Assembly (NCBI GenBank): GCA_001643675.2
Contig: LSRY02000015.1
Location: 1,628,001 to 1,692,000, forward strand
DNA: 64,000 bases
Direction of reading: 5' to 3'
From: Monocercomonoides exilis
Taxonomy: Eukaryota; Preaxostyla; Oxymonadida; Polymastigidae
Shown here: positions 19,980 through 28,536 of the stretch, in pieces
How positions within the stretch are numbered: position 1 is the stretch's first letter
Layout of the letters: each line of letters begins with the position of its first letter
Notes under the pieces: model-generated
The model's input: the letters and a program-made list of their open reading frames with translations, nothing else
What the model was told of the DNA's origin: nothing
The model's database searches: none
Translations under genes and position numbers: made by a program

Positions 19980-21110
19980 CTAATAGCACATCATGCAAAT
20001 TATTGATTGATTTTTCATAAAAAAAATCAAATTAAATAAAAATGTTTTCGAAAGACAAATAATGATATCTTTGAATCCTTCTTCATCCAATTTTTCAAAT
20101 AAGTTTGTTTTCTTCACGTTTCTTTCAATTTTCACTATCTTCATCTTCTTCATAATCTTCTTCTTCTTCTTCCATTTCATTTCTCTCCTTTCCTTTCAAA
20201 CTCATTGAAGACATATAAAGAAACTCCAAGTTTTGGCGAACAATTGTGTCTTTCAACGTTAAATGTTAAATCTCCTCCAAAACAGCATCATAGGCTCCAC
20301 ACTTCAATAAGCCATCAACTTTGATATTTCTGCATTCAGTCACTCTCCCAAAAGATTTGATGCAATCATCGTGAATCTTTTTTAAATTCTCCTTGACTGC
20401 TAAGAATACTTTAACAATGCTGCTTAAAAGTCGAATGCATTCTTCTTTCCTCAATTTGCCCCAGGATAAGAAGTCAAAAATTTTATTGATCCATCTCCTC
20501 AAAGCATTTCCTTCTTTCACTTCTTTTCCTTTTTCCTCATCTTTCTCTCTCTTCCAATCCACACATCTTACCAGTTCGTCCAATTCTCTTCTTGCCTCTC
20601 TCACGAAATGCAGCTCATTCAAAATCACTTCTTCAAAGCATTTGTCGAATCTCAATCTGTCCAACAAATACTCCCAAGCAGACTGATAGGCAAGTCGCGT
20701 CAGATAGTGATGCTCCTGATGATATTTCATTATTTCTGTCATATCATCCAAGAAAAGTTCTCTTTCAACATCCTTTTTCAAAAAAGGAGAAAATGATTCA
20801 ATAACATCAAAAATGAAGCAGAAATGCTCATTCATAAGATCCAGCGCAGCTCAATGCAAACAATGCAATTTCCGCCTCTTTTAGAACTTCATTGCTTTCC
20901 TCTTTGTTCGATGCAGCATTTACAAGGCAGCGAATGCAAATTAAAAGGTCTTCCCGCGAGAGCCAACAGCAAAGAAACAGATAACATCCACAAAGATCAG
21001 CCAGCAGGTTTTCATTCCTTGTATCTTTCTTCTCATTTTCATCAACTATCATCCTTTCAAATCTTTCTTTCAATAAAGATCCTTCAAAAGAATAACATAA
21101 AATTCATTTA
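19980..21110 (-). pseudogene. Frameshifted gene of a helical, probably lineage-specific family
   Basis: Three consecutive open pieces on the minus strand read like one protein: 21073-20828 (CCWLSREDLLICIRCLVNAA), 20835-20266 (HHYLTRLAYQSAWEYLLDRL, then REARRELDELVRCVDWKR) and 20180-19980 (NLFEKLDEEGFKDIIICL). Each junction needs a frame change. The helical, Leu-rich pattern suggests ARM/HEAT-like repeats. I recall similar proteins as a many-copy family in oxymonads, but this is memory and not checked. The 5' end stops close to the MITE at 21145, which may have cut it. No function can be assigned. Confidence 0.55.
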
Positions 21111-21144
21111 AATTCACAATCACAGCATATGTGCTTCAATAGTG

Positions 21145-21597
21145 CAGTCTAAACCGGATATAATCACATTGAATACAATCACATTCGTTTATAGTCACAT
21201 TTTTCCATGCACCGATATTTTTTGATAGTTTTTCATTTATTTTTCATCTCATATAATCACTGAGCTGAAAATATAAAATGACAATTTTATTATTATGGGT
21301 GGATTTTTCAATGAAAAATCGATTTTTTGATCAAAAATTTCAAAAAATCGATTTTTCAAAAAAAAAATGTTAAAATTAGTCTGAATAACATAATAAAACA
21401 ATAAAAATTGTTATTTCTATTGAAAAATGTGTATTTGTCAAGTTTTTTCAAAAATAAAAAAATTGACCCAATATTAATTATTTCAAAAATCAAATTTCAT
21501 TTTTTTTCTGTGTTAAGTCACATCGCTTATAATCACAATCGGATATTGTCACAAAAAGTTATGCAAAAACCGATGAGATAATATCCGGTTTAGGCTG
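21145..21597. mobile_element. Pogo/Tigger-like MITE, 453 bp
   Basis: The terminal inverted repeats are 21 bp with two mismatches: CAGTCTAAACCGGATATAATC at the left and the complement of CAGCCTAAACCGGATATTATC at the right. The CAG start and the GGATATAATC pattern resemble pogo-type Tc1/mariner ends. Inside there is no ORF. Copies of a subterminal motif close to TATAATCACA or TATAGTCACA occur near both ends (21160, 21192, 21252, 21515-21550). A clean TA target duplication is not visible, so the insertion is old or the edges are eroded. Confidence 0.7.
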
Positions 21598-21655
21598 AAC
21601 AATTGTATTTTCAAAGGTTATTTTCTTTTTTTAATCGTTTTGCTCATGAAACAGA

Positions 21656-21695
21656 TCGCAGAAAGACAGGTTTACTCCGAGATAATGAGTATTGT
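21656..21695. repeat. Left inverted terminal repeat of DIRS-like element
   Basis: The core GACAGGTTTACTCCGAGATA followed by ATGAGTATTG is the reverse complement of the right end at 27555-27596 with several mismatches. It is also matched by both halves of 22305-22404. Confidence 0.75.
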
Positions 21696-21825
21696 TCACA
21701 ATTTATGGGTTGTTTAAGTGAGAACTTCGCCCTCCCCAAAATGACGTGGAAAAAAAGGGCGAAATAAAACACAAAACAATAACATTAATAATTGAAAAAT
21801 GAGATAATGCATTCTCCACTTCACT

Positions 21826-22056
21826 TCACCACCAGCTTCGCCTTTTCGACTTGGTCGCGAAGACCAGAGGGCAGGGGACATTGCCACTCGGAGCTCTCAC
21901 CTGCAGGCTGTGCAGGGATCCGGTGAGGCGAGTATTCTGTTCGGAGCAGAAAGAAGAACCACTCTCGCTTTCGCGAGGAGTGGAAAAGAAAACTGTCAAT
22001 GCAGGACTCTGCCTCCCGCTCTTCTGCTGATCCAGCAAAGCTAATCCACCCACCAC
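21826..22056 (-). CDS. Small ORF between recombinase and 3' end of DIRS-like element
   Basis: A 76-residue open frame lies between the internal complementary region and the left terminal repeat. It is Ser/Gly/Arg-rich with no motif I recognise. The stretch 21700-22300 is GC-rich and belongs to the element, but its role is unknown; this may be chance coding. Confidence 0.15.
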   Translation of the reverse strand: MVGGLALLDQQKSGRQSPALTVFFSTPRESESGSSFCSEQNTRLTGSLHSLQVRAPSGNVPCPLVFATKSKRRSWW

Positions 22057-22304
22057 GCGCTGTATGGATTGCTCTGACTCTTCCGTGTTAAAAACAATCG
22101 TTATCGTGTTGAGGAGAAAGCTTTTGATTGATACTGTTTATTCAATCTATTTGTATCTTTCCAGGCTCTAGGCGTACGCTAATCACTTCGTGCGTTTGAT
22201 CTTCTTTTCTCTCTTTCTATATTTCCCTTTATTCTTGTCATCTCCCCACACACTTCTGGCTCCCCCTCGCACCACTCAGCCTTTCGTCTCTCTATCCGTC
22301 TTGC

Positions 22305-22404
22305 TATTATCTCGGAGCAAACCTGTCTTACTGCGTTTTTATTTATTCGCAATGGAGCGAATCTACAAACGCAAGGAGCAGGTTTGCTCCTCAATAATGA
22401 GTCT
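22305..22404. repeat. Internal complementary region (ICR) of DIRS-like element
   Basis: The first half (22305-22335, TATTATCTCGGAGCAAACCT) is complementary to the left terminal repeat. The second half (22350-22404, including GCAGGTTTGCTCCTC and ACAAACGCAAGGAGC) is complementary to the right terminal repeat, including the outer GAATCT...GCGAATC part. This double match is the hallmark of DIRS-1-type elements and directs circular junction formation before integration. Confidence 0.75.
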
Positions 22405-22511
22405 CGAAATCCCTTTTCTTTCCGTATGTGTGATCAAAAACCCCTTTCCTAGCACGCTCCAGTGCAGCGGATGAGTTGAGAGCGTGCGTGTAGTGGTGCA
22501 GACCTCCTGAT

Positions 22512-23789
22512 CTACACCCGCTCCCTCTTGGGATATCTTTGAGGAAACATAGATTTGGCCCGTGCCTCTTCAGTGTCATTTCCTATCTGTCCAATACTTC
22601 TTCCGTTACGCCTCTTCCGATCTTTTCCCCTCTTCTTCAACGGAGTTGGATCCCTCTCTCCAGTTAGCTCACAGATGCTGTTGGGGATAATGGAGGGTGT
22701 CCTCTGACTACCTGGTCGTCGGGGTGTGGAGCTTCGTGACTGAGCCATTACACCTCTATTTACTTCTCCACTCAACAGCTTCTTTCTTCCTTTTGATCGC
22801 TTTCTCGCAAGTTTCTTCCCTTCTTCAGATCCCGCTTTGGGTAATTCATCGGTGCGATCTTTCATATCTGCATCTGCTATCTCCAGTGTCCCTTCCTTCG
22901 TGTCTCCGCTCTTATCTGTCTTATTATCTTCTCCCCTCTGGGGTACTGATCCACCGATTGTCTCCAGGATCCAATTTGTGTCTTGCACCGGTAACACGGT
23001 ATAGTATTCCTGGGCCACTCTCGAACCAGGCGCCAATCTCACATACGCATTGATTGCTTTCCAATCTGCGTCTTGTTGTCTTGCTAAGTGTGTAATCGCT
23101 GCGTGTCTTATTGAGTACGCGGAAAATGTATCAGGTATTCCGTTCTCTCTCAAAATAGCCGTTTGTTCTTCTTTCATCTTCTGCAGGGAAGCGGGTCTAC
23201 TCCCTTCTATGTCGAACCACACATGTTCGCACTTAAAGGTCGTCTTCACATAGTCCATCCAACATTGGAGCGCCCACACTGCATCGATACGTGGATTGGG
23301 GTGTTTCTTTATTATAACTTTGATAACCTCACCTCCAGACGTCTTGGTTCGTTCTTGTGTCTGGACAAAGTTTTCTATAAGTATTGTTGTCTCAATCCTC
23401 ATTCTTTCCAGCTCTGCTTGTCTTAACGCTCCAAAAATCATAGTGAGGATGAGAGCTCTCCTTTGGAAGATTTGTGTATTCGTCTTATCGTGGGTGGCTT
23501 CTGCCCATTTCGTGATGACTGTCAAGTCCCACATCGATTTGTATCGTTTGCCTCTTCTTGGTTTCTCCCCCACATAGGTCTTTAGAAATGTCTCTATGTC
23601 TTTCACGTCAACCTTAGTCTCTCTGAAGAGGTTAATAGAATCCAGCACCTTCCGTACTGTCTGATTTATCACTCCACTTGAGAGGTTTGTATTCGAAAGT
23701 GTTTCGATGAACTCTGCCATAATCCATTTGGCATCTCTAGTTGTGAGGGGGTCGGTATCATCCATGCTTTCTCTATCTTGGAATTGCAT
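22512..23789 (-). CDS. Tyrosine recombinase of DIRS-like element
   Basis: This is an uninterrupted 425-residue frame. The N-terminal half is the helical core-binding domain. The catalytic half shows IFGALRQAELERM (Arg of box I, about residue 121), a Lys-rich beta region (KVIIKKHP), SAYSIRHAAITHLA (Arg of box II; Tyr replaces the usual His in HxxR) and APGSRVAQEYYTV with the nucleophilic Tyr. A Lys/Arg-rich tail follows. It would cut and rejoin a circular cDNA into target DNA, replacing an integrase. Catalytic residues are present, so it could be active, unlike the other genes of this copy. It lies just upstream of the internal complementary region. Confidence 0.85.
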   Translation of the reverse strand: MQFQDRESMDDTDPLTTRDAKWIMAEFIETLSNTNLSSGVINQTVRKVLDSINLFRETKVDVKDIETFLKTYVGEKPRRGKRYKSMWDLTVITKWAEATHDKTNTQIFQRRALILTMIFGALRQAELERMRIETTILIENFVQTQERTKTSGGEVIKVIIKKHPNPRIDAVWALQCWMDYVKTTFKCEHVWFDIEGSRPASLQKMKEEQTAILRENGIPDTFSAYSIRHAAITHLARQQDADWKAINAYVRLAPGSRVAQEYYTVLPVQDTNWILETIGGSVPQRGEDNKTDKSGDTKEGTLEIADADMKDRTDELPKAGSEEGKKLARKRSKGRKKLLSGEVNRGVMAQSRSSTPRRPGSQRTPSIIPNSICELTGERDPTPLKKRGKDRKRRNGRSIGQIGNDTEEARAKSMFPQRYPKRERV

Positions 23790-24162
23790 GAATCTTCGCA
23801 GCGCTCTCCACGTATCTCTTTCACTCTTTTGATTTTTCAGTATTGCTGCTGTTATATCCTTCGCTCCAATGTTTTCTCCCCACTCTTAAACGATGTCCCT
23901 TCCATGTGTATTTTCCTCTCCAGTGTAATGCTAATTCCCTCTCCTGGGGGAAATTTCCAGCCTTCCCTTCTCATCTTCGCTCCAGGTGTCATTCACTCCT
24001 GATAGGTCCCCAGGGTCTTTGTTAAATGCGCAGACTGCAGAAGCGGGGTCAAGGCCTGCCCTCGCCAAGCTGGAAGAATCAGAATCGTTAGTTCCCTCTG
24101 GGCTTCCTTCATCTTCTCCTTCAAGGTTCGTTCGATATCTCTTGTGACCGGATGGACAAGCA

Positions 24163-26321
24163 CTATCTCGTTTTCTTGTGTTTTTCTCTCTCTCTCTTCC
24201 TTCTCACGGAGGATAGTCTCCCAGTTCTTCCGCAGGGCACCGGCGCAATCTGTTCAGAAATTATATCCAGTGTTCTCGGAACGACTATTTGCAATATCTC
24301 TGCGACTTTCTCCCCCTTCAGTGCATAATCCGGCTTTCTCGCCATCCGACTGAGTGCATTTGCTTCCGTGTTCTGTTCTCCCTGGAGGTGTTCCGTCTGT
24401 TATGTAATGTCCAGGCTGTTCAGTTTCTTCTCCAATGCTCTCAGTGTTGGAATGAGCGATGGCGCTACCCTCTTCTTCTGTATTGTCCATCTCGTGGACA
24501 TATTGTCTGTCCTCAGACGAATATGGTCTGTCTTCTGTTGTTTCAGCCATGCTCCCTTTCTCTCGACAGTCCTCAACACTGCTCTGGACTCCTTCTCGTT
24601 GATTGCAAGTGTGCTCTCCTAAAGGCTCCAACTCCCGTGGACATATATTTTCTCCTCATTGTTCTCTTTCGGTATTGTTAACACTGCACCCCATCCCAGC
24701 TCTGACGCGTCCGTTATTAGCTCTGCTGGTCTGTTCCTTCTCTTCAGACTCCTTGGTCTGTTTTCTTGTAGGGTCTTTCTCCAATGTGTTAATTCTCCCA
24801 GAATCATTGGGTTGACTATCACGATTCCCTTCCAGCCTCCGCGGGCTATTGCCTGCCTCAGTATGTATTGCATACGCTTCATCCACAAGCTCGCTGGTGG
24901 GTGTTGAAACCTCACAAAATTCAACCTCCCGAGGAGTGCTGCTAAGTCTCTCGTGTTTTGTCTCCTCCTTTTCTTTGCATGTGCTATCCATTTTCGCACA
25001 TCCTCCAGAAGCAGCACTCTCTTCCTCTCCTGGATCGTCACTTCCATCTTTTCTAAATTGAAAATCCATCCCAGAAACTCCATGCTCCTTGCGAGTTCCA
25101 ACTTCAGTTTCTCTTCCGACAGAATCCATCCCAGACTCCTCAGGAACTTGGCTATCTCCTGTGAGATCGATTTCTAAACTTCCCTGTCTGGGCATGAGGA
25201 GGATGTCGTCCAGGTGTATCACTAACTTCACTCTCCACTTTTCTCTGATATATGACGCCGCCCGTCTCATTATCTTCGTGAAAACTCTGGGCGCATCCTT
25301 TGCCCCAAACGGCATCCCTACGTGAGCGTAACATTGACTTTGAAAGCTGAAGCACAGATAGGGACTGAATTGCTCGTCCACTTTGACATGTTGATACGCA
25401 CTCGATATATCAAGAGTGGTCATCCAATTGTTCTCCTCTAGGAGTTCCACCACTGTCTCCTGGGAATCCATCTTGAAATGCTTTCCCCTGCACTTCCTCG
25501 TTAAGAGCTCTGCAATCCAGGATCTTTCTCCACTTTCCGTTCTTCTTTATCACCATGAATGTCAGGTTGAACAACTTCACCTCCGACTCCTGTATGGACT
25601 TCACCACTCCGTCCTTCAATACCTCCTCCAAGAGGGATAAATAATTGTTCGTCATTTCTGTCGTCCTCGAAAACTCCTGTTTGTGTTTTCTCTCCTCGAG
25701 TGAGATTGGGGACTGGGGACATTTCCATCGAACTCTAATACCACAGCTCACTAGTTTGTCTCCCCCAATCTTCTTCCACTCGCTCAGCCTGTTCACTTGT
25801 CTCCAAGGAATGAGCTCCTTCGGTGGTCCAATCACTATACTCCCCTTCACTTCTGGAGTCTTGTGACCATATTGCAACTGTGTACTCTCTTCTCCTTCGA
25901 GAATATCTGCTATCGTTCTCCACAAGTTCTCCTCCAGGGTGCTCCCAATTGGGGACTTGATAACAGTCCCAGAAGCTCTCAAGACTCCCTTCTCGTTCCT
26001 CCTCTCGCTCATCTGTCCCATCACTCGGGGATATGCTGAGTCTTCTTTTGTTCTATTTGTGTCGTGTTGCGCGTCTTCTTTATGTATCCTTATCGCGCGA
26101 TCTTCTGTGGTCTCTTGTTCTCTTATCTTCTCGTGATCAAACATAATCACACCATCTCTGATAATCTCCTGCTGTTTCAAGTTTTCCTTTTTCATTTTTA
26201 TCTCGCAATGAGCTGCGGTTTCTTTTCGTTTAGTTATTTCGCTGGAGCCTGTCCCTCTCTCTTTTCTCTCTGTCTCGCGGCAAAGCACGGCTCTCTCTCC
26301 TCTCTCTGCTCTCGCGACCAT
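24163..26321 (-). pseudogene. Reverse transcriptase and RNase H of DIRS-like element, interrupted
   Basis: RT blocks: FMVIKKNGKWRKILDCRALN (about 25560-25500), MTTLDISSAYQHVKVDE, MPFGAKDAPRVFTKIMRR and VIHLDDILL (the YxDD variant HLDD; both Asp kept). RNase H blocks: ITDASELGWGAVL, INEKESRAVLRT, LRTDNMSTRW and EHLQGEQNTEANALSRM. Two frame changes are needed, near 25470 (after a GGGGAAA run) and near 25170. Within the RNase H frame are a TAG after HGSWSL (near 24620) and a TAA after LDIT (near 24407). The motifs are far better kept than in the 15.5 kb element. This is a recent element with few disabling changes, or the changes are partly sequencing errors. Confidence 0.75.
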
Positions 26322-26500
26322 TTGTTGGCTCCAATTGTTGATTCCATAGCTGTCCCTGCTTGGGTACTTGGGGGAGCAGGTGGCAATTGTTCAGTGATAG
26401 GGACTAGCCTCCCAGCAATGGTTGGGATGAACTGTGCTTGGAACTGGGGCATTCTCTTCTTTCCCTTGAATTCTGTGAAGCTCCTTCCGTATCCCCTTCT

Positions 26501-27494
26501 CTAAAGCTGTCTGTATTCAAATCCTTGTGTGCTCCTTCCCGAGCTGTATCTTCTCGGGGGTCCACTCCTGGCCGTTCCAAGGCCGAAACCTGTTGAGGAG
26601 TCGTGAGATACACCGTATCCTGTTGCATCTCCCTCTGCTTGAAAAAATCTGGTGCTCTCCACCAGCTTCTTCAGGTTATCCGGCACCTCCTTGGACATTC
26701 CTCCTTCTTCAAAACCTTTTGCGCTTTCCCAACCCGATTGGGTCATAACTTTCAGAAAGTTAATTCTGCTGATACAGTTGGCAATAAGCGTATAGGTGCA
26801 AAAGAGTCCTCTCAGTCGTTCTTTTTATTCTTCCATGAGGTGCGCCTTCCCTTGTTCCTTCACTGTCAGTGCTGCGACCGCTTTCGCTGCTTCAAAGCCC
26901 GATTCCAGGGCAGGCTGGAGGAGTTCGATTGCTCGGCTAGCTTCCGGTGAGTATCTTCTTCCGTTTGTTGTGCTGGCTGCTCTGGCCAGCGCATTCCAGC
27001 TTGTGTCCGTGTGTCCTGTAAAAAACTCCTTTTCACTCTCCGGGACAAAAGCGTTTTGGATATTCTCGCTCATTCTGACAGATCCAGCTTTGCAAAATTC
27101 AATAAACTTCTTAAGTTCACCCGTCTGTCTACTGGGAGTGAACAATTCCATGGGAAAATTCCAAAAAAGTCTTGTGAGCTTTCTTCTTCTTCCTGCTCTT
27201 CTGCGCTTCTTGAATCACTCTCGCAATCTTTTTCTTTGTCCCATCTCTTCATTTGGTTCATTGCACGACGGTCCCTCAACTGTTGCATGAGTTTCATCTT
27301 TGTCGATCTCTCTTTTCCTTTCTCATTGGGGTAGTTCCTCTTGCTCCGGAGCGACTTGTTCTTGTTTGGCTTCTAGCAATTTCTTCGATCATATTTTCCA
27401 CTCTCATCAGTCTCTGAGCCAGATCAAAATCCGTTCTCTCCCCGTCACTGTCAACCAATCCAACAGGATCATGTAGCATTTTTGATGCTGACAA
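26501..27494 (-). pseudogene. Gag-like region of DIRS-like element, frameshifted
   Basis: Consecutive open pieces (27494-27297, 27297-27070, 27151-26825, 26746-26501) overlap in different frames and share one composition. The sequence starts with a helical DLAQRLMRVENMIEEIARS block, followed by TSWNALARAASTTNGRRY and ELLQPALESGFEAAKAV, then a Gly/Ser/Arg-rich tail. No zinc knuckle is visible. The position upstream of reverse transcriptase and the helical character fit a DIRS gag. At least three frame changes are needed. Confidence 0.5.
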
Positions 27495-27554
27495 TGATGT
27501 TCAAGAAAATGTGAGTACTAGTTAAGTTTGATCTCAAACCACACATACAAAATA

Positions 27555-27596
27555 ATGAATACTCATTGTCGAGGAGCAAACCTGCATCTTGCGTTC
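27555..27596. repeat. Right inverted terminal repeat of DIRS-like element
   Basis: GAATACTCATTGTCGAGGAG followed by CAAACCTGC is complementary to the left end and to 22377-22404. Outside it, 27613-27640 forms a small hairpin (TTGTGAAT ... ATTCACAA) at the junction with the receptor repeat arm. Confidence 0.75.
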
Positions 27597-27621
27597 AAAG
27601 ATTCGCTTTATTGTGAATGAA

Positions 27622-28536
27622 AAGAATTCACAATAATATTTGTTTTTCCTCTTTTCATTCAAAAAACTGCACTTATTCGATTGAAATATAAATCCATTTT
27701 GCTCTTCAAAAAAAAAAAAAAACCACAGACACTCCACCCCATTTCATCAGACGCGTTTTTGTTCTGGCTTTTCAGCAAATGGAAAAGTCTTCAGCCAAAC
27801 AGACACATAAACAAATGCCCATCACTTATAGCATGCGTTTATTTGCCTTTTCACTTTTTCCTCAACAAAAAAACAAAAAATTCATTTGAAACAATAATTA
27901 CTATTTTTTCACCCTTTCACTTTTGTTTTCGTGTGCCAAACACACCTCTCTCCATTTCTCAAAACTGTTTTTTCATCTCCAATTCTCCTATTCTGTGAAT
28001 ATGCCTTTGTTTTCGATGTCAATTCCAAACAGCTCTGTGCCTTCACGCATATCAATAATTATCAGCCAACAACAATACTCCAGAAAACACATTTGAAACA
28101 AAATGGCTGTTTCAGAAATAATTTTTTTTGGGGGGGGTATTTCATTTTTTTTCAAATAAGAAAACACATGATGGTTCAAATTGTTTTTCATTTTCATTCA
28201 TTCCTTTGCTGTTGAAGTTCCAATTCAACAAAAAAGAACAACAACAAAAAATATAAAATTAAAGCAAACACTCGTTTTTGTTCAAGAAATCAGTCATTCT
28301 CTTTTTGCTTGCGATTCGGAAACCGCAACAAAATTTCTTCACTGCGACTGACCAACTTGAGCATTCACAATGTCATCACTTCTGTTTCTGCTTCGTCGCC
28401 CCAATGCCAACTTTCTTTCCCCTCTCCTCATTCGGTGTTTCAAATCGTTCAAATTGTTCGATCCGCTCTCATTCGGCTTGTTTGTCGTTTCCATCATTCT
28501 TCCTTTTCCAGTTTTGTGCTCTTCAACCACAAACAA
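27622..28536. other. Duplicated 3' flank of the minus-strand receptor gene
   Basis: Non-coding flank kept almost base for base in the other arm (50344-51258). No RNA gene is recognised. Conservation of non-coding DNA shows that the duplication or conversion tract runs beyond the gene and that it is recent. Confidence 0.6.

Larger units (their letters stand above)
21640..27621 (-). mobile_element. DIRS-like retrotransposon with inverted ends and internal complementary region
   Basis: The element is read right to left: gag region, reverse transcriptase/RNase H, tyrosine recombinase, internal complementary region, 3' end. Inverted ends sit at 21656-21695 and 27555-27596, sharing the core AGGTTTRCTCC...AATGAGTATT. 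The segment at 22305-22404 holds both orientations of that core, as in DIRS-1, where the circular intermediate is made through such a region. GC content is clearly above the flanks, and the recombinase ORF is uninterrupted. Reverse transcriptase and gag carry frameshifts and two in-frame stops. There is no integrase or protease. Exact outer edges are uncertain by a few tens of bases. Confidence 0.85.

Noticed and set aside
22190-22474. Plus-strand ORF spanning the DIRS internal complementary region
   Set aside because: Opposite to all element genes and overlaps the structural repeat; product is Ser/Leu/Arg-rich without motif.
15537-27621. Ty3/gypsy-type LTR retrotransposons
   Set aside because: No long terminal direct repeats, aspartic protease or DDE integrase; a tyrosine recombinase follows RNase H in both elements.
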